This document shows, piece after piece, positions 6,380 to 12,990 of a stretch of 16,813 nucleotides of DNA. The position numbers and the translations under genes were made by a program. The number at the start of each line of letters is the position of its first letter. Position 1 is the stretch's first letter. Origin of the DNA: SAR324 cluster bacterium. Its GTDB lineage: Bacteria; SAR324; JACQKK01. A model generated the notes under the pieces. The model was not told the DNA's origin. It made no database searches and saw only the letters and a list, made by a program, of their open reading frames with translations. The stretch covers positions 1 through 16,813 of the forward strand of contig JAPUJL010000289.1 in the NCBI GenBank assembly GCA_027296185.1. The letters run 5' to 3'.

Positions 6380-7348
6380 TCAGGGCTCGGACTTCAGGGC
6401 GGCGATCAGCTCCGTGGCGGCGGTGTGGGGGTTGAGCTCCCGGGTCACCACGCGCTCGATGAGGGAGGATACCTTGCCGTCGTGCTGCTTTTCAAACCGG
6501 TCGTGCAGAATATTTTCGGCCGTCTTCAGCATGCGGGTGCGTGCGATGACGCGGCGGCGGCCCTCCATCTCGCCGGAATCGTCCAGGGTGCGGCGGTGGC
6601 GGTCGATGGCGGCCAGCAATTCCCCGATGCCTTCCCGCTTGGCCGAGCTGGTGGCCAATACCGGAATCTGCCACGCGGATTCTCCGCGCAGGGCGAAGCC
6701 CAGGGTGAGCATGGACTTGAGCTCCTTGAGGGTCTTGTTGGCGTCGGGGCGGTCGCACTTGCTCACCACGTGAATGTCGGCGATCTCCATCACCCCCGCC
6801 TTGATGGTCTGAATATCGTCGCCCAGCCCCGGGGCCGATATCACGACGATGGTGTGGGCCGCGCGAACGATGTCGATCTCGTCCTGCCCCACCCCCACCG
6901 TCTCGATGAGAATCAGGTCGAATCCGCCCGCATCGAGCAGGTCCACGGCTTCGTGGGTGGCCCGGGCCAGTCCCCCCATCGCGCCGCGGGTGGCCATGCT
7001 GCGGATGAACACGCCCGGGTCCAGGCTCAACTCGTTCATGCGGATGCGGTCTCCGAGGATCGACCCGCCGGAGAAGGGGCTGGAGGGATCGACGGCGATC
7101 ACGGCGATCTTGCGCTCCGATTTGCGCGCTTCCAGCACCAGTTGGTCCAGCAGGGTGGATTTGCCGCTGCCCGCAACCCCCGTGACCCCCACCACGTGCG
7201 CCCCGCCGGTGCGGCGGTAGATTTGCTCCAGCGCCGGGCGGCATTCGGCTTCGCCCGCCTCCACGCGGCTGATCAGCCGGGCGATGGCGCGGGGCTTGCC
7301 GGCCAGCACGGGCTCGACGAGATCCAGGGAAGAAACGGCGGCGGGCAT
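6380..7348 (-). CDS. meaB: MeaB/ArgK-type G-protein chaperone of the mutase
   Basis: This 322-residue P-loop GTPase is of the MeaB family, which loads adenosylcobalamin into and protects B12-dependent acyl-CoA mutases. Visible motifs are Walker A GVAGSGKST (57-65), the family-specific AVDPSSPFSGGSILGDRIRM (85-104), the switch/Walker B region ETVGVGQDE (149-157), and the guanine-specificity loop SKCD (196-199). The last departs from the usual N/TKxD by having Ser first. The C-terminal helical arm (about 260-322) has the expected dimerisation-type composition. It lies between the two mutase subunits, 45 bases after the small subunit and 17 before the large one, so it very likely serves this mutase (a MeaH-like role). 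No clear Shine-Dalgarno precedes the ATG, so translational coupling is possible. Confidence 0.9.
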   Translation of the reverse strand: MPAAVSSLDLVEPVLAGKPRAIARLISRVEAGEAECRPALEQIYRRTGGAHVVGVTGVAGSGKSTLLDQLVLEARKSERKIAVIAVDPSSPFSGGSILGDRIRMNELSLDPGVFIRSMATRGAMGGLARATHEAVDLLDAGGFDLILIETVGVGQDEIDIVRAAHTIVVISAPGLGDDIQTIKAGVMEIADIHVVSKCDRPDANKTLKELKSMLTLGFALRGESAWQIPVLATSSAKREGIGELLAAIDRHRRTLDDSGEMEGRRRVIARTRMLKTAENILHDRFEKQHDGKVSSLIERVVTRELNPHTAATELIAALKSEP

Positions 7349-7393
7349 GGGCGGGGTCGCTCGAGCGGAAAGGGTTGAGTGGGCAGGCGGCGC

Positions 7394-7810
7394 TCAGCGG
7401 GGCCCGCGCGCCTCGACCAGCCGCCGCACCGCGTCGACGATGGCCTGGGGCGGCGTATCCTGGAGCAGAACTTCGGCGACGCCGATTTCCTTCAGCGCCC
7501 CCACGTCCTCGTCGGGCATGACGCCGCCGCCCACGAGCAGGATGTCCTCCGCCTCGTGTTGTTTGAGCAGGTCGATAACCTTGGGAAATACGGTCATGTG
7601 GGCGCCGGATAGGATGCTGATGCCGAGGATGTCCACGTCTTCCTGCACCGCGGCGGCCACGACCTCCTCCGGGGTGCGGTGCAATCCGGTATAGATCACG
7701 TCCATCCCGGCATCCCGCAGGCAGCGCGCGACGATCTTCACGCCCCGGTCGTGGCCGTCCAGGCCGACTTTGGCGATCAACACCCGGATCACGTTGGAGG
7801 GTACGGTCAT
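7394..7810 (-). CDS. hcmB: Acyl-CoA mutase small, B12-binding subunit
   Basis: This 138-residue protein is a stand-alone cobalamin-binding domain. The base-off, His-on motif DGHDRG lies at 18-23, with H20 the predicted lower cobalt ligand. The supporting SxL motif (S65-I-L67, in GISILSGAH) and the GGGVMPDED loop near the C-terminus complete the B12 fold. Its length matches separately encoded small subunits, about 135-140 residues, of 2-hydroxyisobutyryl- and isobutyryl-CoA mutases. It should pair with the large subunit encoded downstream in the same operon. It starts 37 bases after the ThDP-enzyme stop. No obvious Shine-Dalgarno precedes the ATG. The domain by itself does not report substrate; that comes from the large subunit. 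Confidence 0.9.
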   Translation of the reverse strand: MTVPSNVIRVLIAKVGLDGHDRGVKIVARCLRDAGMDVIYTGLHRTPEEVVAAAVQEDVDILGISILSGAHMTVFPKVIDLLKQHEAEDILLVGGGVMPDEDVGALKEIGVAEVLLQDTPPQAIVDAVRRLVEARGPR

Positions 7811-7847
7811 GGGCGGATCGGCCGGTGGGCGGCGATGGGGACCGGCT

Positions 7848-9500
7848 TCAGGCCAGCCACGCGTAACGGGAGGAAAACGGCCGGGCCGCCGGGTCGATCG
7901 CCACGCTGATCAGCGCGGGCTCGGGCGATCCGATCTCGGCCTTCAGGGCGGCGCTGAGCTCGTCCGGCGTTTCGCAGTAATAGCCCTTGCCGCCGAACGC
8001 CTCCATCATCTTGTCGTAGCGCAGCCCGGGCGAGAAGACCTGCACGGGCGGCGGGCCGTCTTCGGGAAGTTCCGGCACGCCGCTGCCGATGCCGTTGTTG
8101 TTGAAGATCACCCAGGTGATGGGAAGCTTGTAGCGCACCGCCACTTCCACGTCCATGCCGCTGAAGCCGAAGGCGCCATCGCCCATCAGCGCCACCACGG
8201 GCGTCTCCGGGTGCGCCACCGCGGCGGCGAGGGCGTATCCGACCCCCACCCCCATGGTGCCCCAGCTGCCGGCGTCCAGGCGATGCCGCGGCCGGTAGTT
8301 CTCCAGGATCGCGCGGCTGATGTCCATGGTATTGGCCCCCTCGGCGATCACGATGGCCTCCTGGGGCAGGGCGCGCTGCAGCTCCATCAGGGGCCGGTAG
8401 TAGCCCATTGGCACGTCGCCGGATTCCATCAGAGGCTGCAGGTTGCCCCGGTTCTTTTCCAGCTCTCCCGCCAGCGCGGTCCTCCAGGGGCCTTTCGGAT
8501 CGCACTGCCAGGGCGCCTCCTCCAGCCCCGCGGCGATCTGGGCCATGGCGGTCTTGGCATCGGCGGCCAGGCTCACCGCCAGCGGAACGTTGGTGCCCGT
8601 GTCGTCCGGGGCGATATCGATCTGGATCACCTTCACGTCCGCGCTGTAGCGGGGCGGCAGGCCGAAGTGCATCATCCAGTTGAAGCGCACCCCCACCGCC
8701 AAAATCACGTCCGCGTTTTTCAGGGCGTAGCTGCGCGCCGCGGCGATGCTGCCCGGATGATCGTCGGGGATTACCCCCTTGCCCATGGGCGATGGGAGGA
8801 ACGGGATTCCCGTCCGGTCGGCGAAGTGGCGCAGTTCGGGAGCGGCATCGGCCCAGGCGGCTCCCTTGCCCACGATGAGCAGCGGCCGCTCGGCCCCCCG
8901 CAGCAACGCCAGCGCCTCGTCGATGGCCGCCGGGTCCGCGCCGGGGCGGGGCGGGGGCTCCACCCGCTCGGCCGGCTCCAGATGGTCCTCGTCGGCCATG
9001 CCGTTGATCACGTCCGCCGGCACGTCCAGATAAACCGGCCCCGGGCGGCCGTGCCACGCCTTGCGCACGGCCTGGGCCACCAGCCGTGGAATTTCCTCCA
9101 CCCGCGTGGCCTGCCCCACCCACTTGCAGAAGGGCCGGGCCGCGTCCAGCTGAGGCGCGTCCTGGAAGGCGCCCCGGTGGCTGTGCCGCCGGTCGGCGGA
9201 ACCGCTGATCAGCAGGAACGGCCAGCAGTTGGCCCAGGCGTTGCCCAGAGCCGTCACGGCGTTGGTCATCCCCGGACCTGTAATGGTCAGCGCGGCGCCC
9301 ACATGGCCCCGCAGATAGGAGATGGCCTGGGCCGCGAAGCCCGCGGTCTGCTCGTGCCGGGTGCCGATGTAGCGCAGCCCCTGCTCCTGGGCCTGGTAGG
9401 CGATCTCCGTGACCGGAAAGCCCACCACCCCGAATAGCTCTTGGAGCCCCTGATCCTTCAGGGAGCGCGCCACCAACGCGGCGCCTTTGATTTCCGCCAT
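7848..9500 (-). CDS. ThDP-dependent 2-hydroxyacyl-CoA lyase-like enzyme
   Basis: This 550-residue thiamine diphosphate enzyme belongs to the oxalyl-CoA decarboxylase / 2-hydroxyacyl-CoA lyase branch. The N-terminal Pyr domain shows FGVVGFPVTEIA (23-34) and the ThDP-activating Glu in RHEQ (48-51, E50). A central domain follows, and the C-terminal PP domain has the ThDP/Mg motif GDG (440-442) through NNN (467-469). The C-terminus ends in SSRYAWLA, closer to the F-x-W-L ending of 2-hydroxyacyl-CoA lyases than to the SGR-containing tail of oxalyl-CoA decarboxylases as I recall them. The likely reaction is 2-hydroxyacyl-CoA <-> ketone or aldehyde + formyl-CoA. As first gene of an operon with a 2-hydroxyisobutyryl-CoA-type mutase, acetone + formyl-CoA is the favoured pair. 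The start ATG at 9500 opens just before the Pyr domain; the upstream in-frame extension looks non-coding. Oxalyl-CoA decarboxylase remains the main alternative. Confidence 0.82.
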   Translation of the reverse strand: MAEIKGAALVARSLKDQGLQELFGVVGFPVTEIAYQAQEQGLRYIGTRHEQTAGFAAQAISYLRGHVGAALTITGPGMTNAVTALGNAWANCWPFLLISGSADRRHSHRGAFQDAPQLDAARPFCKWVGQATRVEEIPRLVAQAVRKAWHGRPGPVYLDVPADVINGMADEDHLEPAERVEPPPRPGADPAAIDEALALLRGAERPLLIVGKGAAWADAAPELRHFADRTGIPFLPSPMGKGVIPDDHPGSIAAARSYALKNADVILAVGVRFNWMMHFGLPPRYSADVKVIQIDIAPDDTGTNVPLAVSLAADAKTAMAQIAAGLEEAPWQCDPKGPWRTALAGELEKNRGNLQPLMESGDVPMGYYRPLMELQRALPQEAIVIAEGANTMDISRAILENYRPRHRLDAGSWGTMGVGVGYALAAAVAHPETPVVALMGDGAFGFSGMDVEVAVRYKLPITWVIFNNNGIGSGVPELPEDGPPPVQVFSPGLRYDKMMEAFGGKGYYCETPDELSAALKAEIGSPEPALISVAIDPAARPFSSRYAWLA

Positions 9501-9743
9501 TAACGCGAATCTCGCTGAAACCGTGCGTGAACTGAAAACGGCCCCTGGCGGCGCCCCTCGCGCCGAATCGTCCGAGGACACCACGGCGCCGCAAAACGCA
9601 AAGGAATTCCGCCGCTCCCACCTCTTCTTGTGGCTATAGCACCGCGCCAGGCGCTTGGCGAGGCGGGGGATCGGCCGCGGAGCCCACGCGGCCATGGACA
9701 GGCGGCCATTTAAAATTGGTGGGGCAACGACGGGGCAGTTGCG
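9501..9743. other. Leader and promoter region of the lyase-mutase operon
   Basis: These 243 bases must contain the control region for the four-gene minus-strand operon. I see no convincing sigma70 pair. TATAGC on the minus strand (9638-9633) is a possible -10 but has no -35 partner at proper spacing. A direct repeat of eight bases lies at 9688-9709, about 190 bases upstream of the first start, where an activator could bind. Confidence 0.35.
9688..9709. promoter_or_regulatory. 8-bp direct repeat upstream of the operon
   Basis: GCGGCCAT occurs twice, at 9688-9695 and 9702-9709, with a 14-base period. Such spacing can present two half-sites to a regulator, but in GC-rich DNA it may be chance. 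It lies close to the end of the alanyl-tRNA editing remnant. Confidence 0.2.
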
Positions 9744-10013
9744 CTACTCCAGCACGAAGGTGACGCGGCGGTTGGACTTGCCCTTGTTCTCCGCCTTGGT
9801 CAGGGTGAGGCGGCCGATCTCGCCCAGGCGGGCCACATGACACCCGCCATCGGCCTGCACGTCGAACCCGACGATCTCCACCAACCGGATTTCGGCCAAC
9901 TGGTGGCGGAATTCCGTCTCCAGTTTGAACAGCTCGGGCCGGGCCAGGGCCTCGGCGGTGCGTCCGATCGCCGTCCGTGTGCCCAACCAATGACGAAACT
10001 CGGCGCATGTGGG
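9744..10013 (-). pseudogene. 5'-truncated alanyl-tRNA editing (AlaX-like) gene remnant
   Basis: The frame is open from just after an in-frame TGA at 10014-10016 to the TAG at 9744, giving 89 codons. The translation is the C-terminal half of the second additional (SAD) domain shared by AlaRS, ThrRS and stand-alone AlaX editing proteins. It contains IRLVEIVGFDVQ, then ADGGCHVARLGEIG, then KAENKGKSNRRVTFVLE, matching the family's CGGTHV-x2-T-x-EIG and KGKxNRR pattern. The N-terminal part with the HxxxH zinc motif is absent. The usual C-G-G-T-H reads D-G-G-C-H, so one zinc ligand is also changed. No ATG or good ribosome site starts the fragment; a TTG at 9986 is the only near candidate. The missing half is replaced by the nfeD upstream region, pointing to a deletion. 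Confidence 0.6.
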
Positions 10014-10048
10014 TCAACCGATGCCTTGGCTGGGTCTCCTGATCGTCG

Positions 10049-10068
10049 GATTGCGCAAAGCCGCAATC
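10049..10068. promoter_or_regulatory. Inverted repeat upstream of nfeD
   Basis: GATTGCG (10049-10055) and CGCAATC (10062-10068) form a perfect 7-bp stem around CAAAGC, 45 bases before the nfeD start. It could be an operator or leader hairpin. No clear -35/-10 pair accompanies it. Confidence 0.3.
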
Positions 10069-10112
10069 TGATCTATGGAGAAGTCGGGGGAAGCCGATCC
10101 TCCCTCGTCGAC

Positions 10113-10616
10113 ATGGATATCGACACGACAGTTTGGATTTGGATTGTCGCCGGCGCGCTGCTCATGCTGTCGGAGACCGTCATCCCCGGGGGCGTGGTCG
10201 TCTTCGTGGGCATCGCCGCGGTGCTGGTCGGATTGGCACAGTTCCTGAGATGGCTGGAAGGGCCGTTTGAATCGTTCACCGTCTTCTTCGTGTTGTCCAT
10301 CGTTCTGCTGCTCAGCCTGCGGGGCCTCGTCAGTCGATTCTTCCCGGGAGACACCAGCTATCAATCGCCGGACGAGGACGCGGAAGCCGCCGGGTCGCTG
10401 GTGGACGTGGTCGAAACGGTGAGCGAAGGTAGCACCGAGGGCCGGATCCATTTTCGCGGCACGAGTTGGCCCGCCACTTGTGTGGAAGGTTCCATCTCCC
10501 GCGGACAGCGGGCGATTATCGTGACCCGCGACAATCTCATCTGGATCGTGGAACCCGCGCAGAATGCCCTGGCGATCGACCGCGGCGAAGAGGACGAACA
10601 GAACAGCGGCCACTGA
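10113..10616 (+). CDS. NfeD family membrane protein
   Basis: This 167-residue protein is a short (NfeD1b/YbbK-partner type) NfeD protein, the usual genetic partner of SPFH-domain membrane scaffold proteins. Hydrophobic segments cover about residues 7-25, 28-43 and 50-70 (IWIVAGALLMLSE; VVVFVGIAAVLVGLAQF; TVFFVLSIVLLLSLRGLV). A cytosolic OB-fold domain follows from about residue 95, with VETVSEGSTEGRIHFRGTSWPA and a closing RGQRAIIVTRDNLIWIVEP, typical of the family. The ATG at 10113 begins directly before the first helix. It lacks an obvious Shine-Dalgarno, so the exact start is uncertain. Two SPFH genes follow in the same direction after 121 and 63 bases, forming the expected nfeD-SPFH operon. 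Confidence 0.85.
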   Translation: MDIDTTVWIWIVAGALLMLSETVIPGGVVVFVGIAAVLVGLAQFLRWLEGPFESFTVFFVLSIVLLLSLRGLVSRFFPGDTSYQSPDEDAEAAGSLVDVVETVSEGSTEGRIHFRGTSWPATCVEGSISRGQRAIIVTRDNLIWIVEPAQNALAIDRGEEDEQNSGH

Positions 10617-10737
10617 ATTTCGCGAATCGGAATCTCCGGCACGCCCGAGCCTCGTATTCAGTCGATCGGCACGTCCATCGTGCAGTTGGTTGGGCTGGCC
10701 GCAGAAGTGAAACCCGTATTCCGAGGCAAAGAAGACC

Positions 10738-11682
10738 ATGGACCTATTGACGCCCATTACGATCGTCCTGTTGGTTGGGTTGGTCGTCCTCTGGAAGATG
10801 TTCATCGTCGTGCCCATGCGGGAGGCGGTGATCAAGGAGCGGTTGGGAAAGTTCACGGGGGTGCTCAGTCCGGGATTCCATTTTCTATTGCCGATTTTTG
10901 ACAAAATTGCCTACCGCCATGAGATGCGGGAGCAGGTGATGGACGTTCCGGTCCAGACCTGCATTACCCGGGACAATATTCAGGTCGACGTGGATGGGAT
11001 CGTCTACCTCAAGGTGATGGATGCCGAAAAGGCCAGCTATGGCATTCAAGACTATCGCCGGGCCGCGGTGAATCTGGCCCAGACCACCATGCGTTCGGAG
11101 ATCGGCAAGATCGAGCTGGAGCGCACCTTTTCTGAGCGGGATGCGATCAACGAGAACATCGTGCGGGAGATCGACATCGCTTCAGATCCCTGGGGCATTA
11201 AGGTGTTGCGGTACGAGATCAAGAACATTACCCCGCCCCCCCGGGTGATCGAGACGCTGGAGAAACAGATGGAGGCGGAGCGAACCAAGCGGGCCGAAAT
11301 CACGATGGCCACCGCCGATAAGGAGAATCTGATCAACCTGTCTGAGGGTGAACGGCAGGAGGCCATCAACGTTTCCGAAGGCGAAATGGAAAAGCGGGTC
11401 AATGAGGCCAATGGCCGCGCCCGCGAAATATCGCTCTTGGCGGAAGCCACTGCCTTTGGGGTGACCCGGGTGGCGGAATCCATCCAAAAGCCCGGCGGAC
11501 TCCAGGCGGTCAAGATGCAGATTGTCGAGCAGTTCATCGAGGAATTCGGGAAAATCCTCCAGTCGGCGAATGTATCGGTCGTGCCCGCTCAACTGGCCAA
11601 TATCAAGGGATTCTTCGACGGTATCGGGCGGGTCACCAGCGGCATTCCGGAGACCGACGGTGCGCTGGAGAAACAGTCCTAA
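10738..11682 (+). CDS. SPFH/Band 7 (stomatin/QmcA-like) protein 1
   Basis: This 314-residue membrane-anchored SPFH protein of the QmcA/stomatin-like group forms oligomeric scaffolds that organise membrane microdomains and often regulate proteases together with NfeD. An N-terminal membrane helix (about 7-24) is followed by the SPFH core. The core has VIKERLGKFTGVLSPGFHFL (about 32-51), DVPVQTCITRDNIQVDVDG, KASYGIQDYR, the conserved QTTMRSEIGKIELERTFSERD, and WGIKVLRYEIKNITPPP. A long coiled-coil arm then shows 11-residue periodicity built on SEGE units. The C-terminus ends in a variable tail. It is nearly collinear with the next gene, an obvious paralogue. A weak GAAGA precedes the ATG. Confidence 0.92.
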   Translation: MDLLTPITIVLLVGLVVLWKMFIVVPMREAVIKERLGKFTGVLSPGFHFLLPIFDKIAYRHEMREQVMDVPVQTCITRDNIQVDVDGIVYLKVMDAEKASYGIQDYRRAAVNLAQTTMRSEIGKIELERTFSERDAINENIVREIDIASDPWGIKVLRYEIKNITPPPRVIETLEKQMEAERTKRAEITMATADKENLINLSEGERQEAINVSEGEMEKRVNEANGRAREISLLAEATAFGVTRVAESIQKPGGLQAVKMQIVEQFIEEFGKILQSANVSVVPAQLANIKGFFDGIGRVTSGIPETDGALEKQS

Positions 11683-11745
11683 AGCCCCACTGATGGCTTG
11701 TATATTAACGATCGGTGACGGCTAGCTACCTTTGGAGGGAACGTT

Positions 11746-12696
11746 ATGGAACTGCTCGGTTACACCATCTTCGATGTCTTCAACATGGTGGTATGGGGGT
11801 TTCTGTTTCTGATCCTGCTTGTCCAACTCATTCGCGCCATGAGGATCGTGCCGGCCCAGAAGGCATACATCGTGGAACGGCTGGGTAAATACAAATGCAC
11901 CCTCGACCCCGGATTTCATCTGCTGATTCCATTCCTTGACACGGTAGCATTCATTCAAGACCTGAGGGAGGAGTCCATCACCGTACCTCCCCAGGAATGC
12001 TTCACGAGCGACAACGTCCAGGTCGAGGTGGACGGTATGATTTACATCAGCCTGGTCAATCCGGTGAAAGCAAGTTATGGCGTGACGGATTACCGCACCG
12101 CGGCAATCCAACTCTCCCAGACCACCACCCGTTCGGTGATCGGCACCCTGAATCTCGACCGCACCTTCGAGGAGCGCGATTTGATCAGCTCCCAGATCAT
12201 CAACGTCTTGGCGGATGCCGGCGAAGCGTGGGGCATCCGGGTGCATCGTTACGAAGTGAAGAATATCGTGCCGCCGCCCACGGTCAAGAACGCCATGGAA
12301 CTGCAGGTGACCGCCGAGAGAGAACGCCGCGCGATCGTGGCCCGCTCGGAAGGCGAGAAGCAAAGCCGTATCAACCGTTCCGAAGGGCTGAAGATGGAGC
12401 TGATCAACAAATCCGAAGGGGAAATGCAGCGCCGCATCAACGAAGCGGAAGGAAAGGCCAAGGAAATTAGGGCCATCGCCGAGGCGACGGCGAATTCCGT
12501 CGAGGTGCTCGGTCAGGCCATCAATGCCAGAGGGGGTGAAGAGTCGGTGAGATTGCAGTTGAGCCTCAAGTATCTCACCCGGTTGTCCTCGCTGGCTAAC
12601 GACCGGACTCATATCCTGCTGCCGGTGGACTTGACCCGGGTCGAGGATCTGCTCGCGTCGCTGGGGCTCAGGTCCGATTCCGCCGAAGGCAAGTGA
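11746..12696 (+). CDS. SPFH/Band 7 (stomatin/QmcA-like) protein 2
   Basis: This 316-residue paralogue of the preceding SPFH protein has an N-terminal helix (about 12-30) and then VERLGKYKCTLDPGFHLLIPF, SDNVQVEVDGMIY, QTTTRSVIGTLNLDRTFEERD and WGIRVHRYEVKNIVPPPTV. The coiled-coil arm is exceptionally regular: SEGEKQSRINR, SEGLKMELINK, SEGEMQRRINE, AEGKAKEIRAI and AEATANSVEVL follow one another as five consecutive 11-residue units. The start is firm, with GGAGGG at 11734-11739 six bases from the ATG. A TATATT at 11701-11706 in the 63-base gap could be an internal -10 but lacks a -35. Two paralogues beside one NfeD suggest a hetero-oligomeric scaffold, in the manner of HflK/HflC, though these are not HflK/HflC orthologues by motif. 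Confidence 0.92.
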   Translation: MELLGYTIFDVFNMVVWGFLFLILLVQLIRAMRIVPAQKAYIVERLGKYKCTLDPGFHLLIPFLDTVAFIQDLREESITVPPQECFTSDNVQVEVDGMIYISLVNPVKASYGVTDYRTAAIQLSQTTTRSVIGTLNLDRTFEERDLISSQIINVLADAGEAWGIRVHRYEVKNIVPPPTVKNAMELQVTAERERRAIVARSEGEKQSRINRSEGLKMELINKSEGEMQRRINEAEGKAKEIRAIAEATANSVEVLGQAINARGGEESVRLQLSLKYLTRLSSLANDRTHILLPVDLTRVEDLLASLGLRSDSAEGK

Positions 12697-12990
12697 GGGT
12701 TTCGGCGTCTGCACACCGCGGGGATCCGGCGATCGAGGGAGGTTCCACGTGGCCCATCAGCATTCTTGGGTAATGCTCCGGAGCGGGATTCAGAAATCGA
12801 AAATATTCATCCGCCCGGCGCTTGCCTTCGACTTGGATCGGAAGAAGCCAGACAGGCTCCTTGGAATGCTGTTTCGGCAAATCGCCTCTTTGCGGCACCA
12901 TCTTCCATCAGCGGGGCTACCCGGCCCTTACCGATTTGCGAAGCGAGCGTGACGAGGGATGAGGGGCGCCAGCGGTTTTGAGACGCGTCC
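12697..12990. other. Intergenic gap after the SPFH operon
   Basis: This 294-base gap between the convergent SPFH operon and the PilZ gene contains only a doubtful small reading frame and no clear terminator. Codon third positions are less GC-biased than in the neighbouring genes. A stretch near 12940, gcgaagcgagcgtgacgag, loosely resembles REP-type debris. Confidence 0.4.
12749..12952 (+). CDS. Doubtful small ORF with strong ribosome site
   Basis: A 67-codon frame starts at GTG 12749, preceded by GAGGGAGG with 6 bases spacing, one of the strongest ribosome-binding matches in the window. The product is basic, with no recognised domain, signal or membrane segment. Its third-position GC, roughly 60-65 percent by eye, is well below that of neighbouring genes, so it may be non-coding or recently acquired. 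A minus-strand frame over the same bases is equally unrecognised. Confidence 0.2.
   Translation: MAHQHSWVMLRSGIQKSKIFIRPALAFDLDRKKPDRLLGMLFRQIASLRHHLPSAGLPGPYRFAKRA

Noticed and set aside
4536..6773. 745-codon plus-strand frame across the mutase and meaB
   Set aside because: Antisense shadow in high-GC DNA. Its translation is low-complexity His/Gly/Arg/Leu-rich, while the minus strand encodes two well-conserved enzymes.
9620..9640. Sigma54-type promoter (TGGC...GC) before the ThDP gene
   Set aside because: The GG-to-GC spacing in TGGCGCGGTGCTATAGC is 12 bases rather than 10, so it does not fit the -24/-12 consensus.
9500..9695. N-terminal 65-residue extension of the ThDP enzyme
   Set aside because: The in-frame upstream sequence is unlike coding sequence of the family, and the ATG at 9500 starts right before the conserved Pyr domain.
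10014..10904. 296-codon minus-strand frame opposite nfeD and the first SPFH gene
   Set aside because: It overlaps clear plus-strand membrane protein genes and its translation resembles no family.
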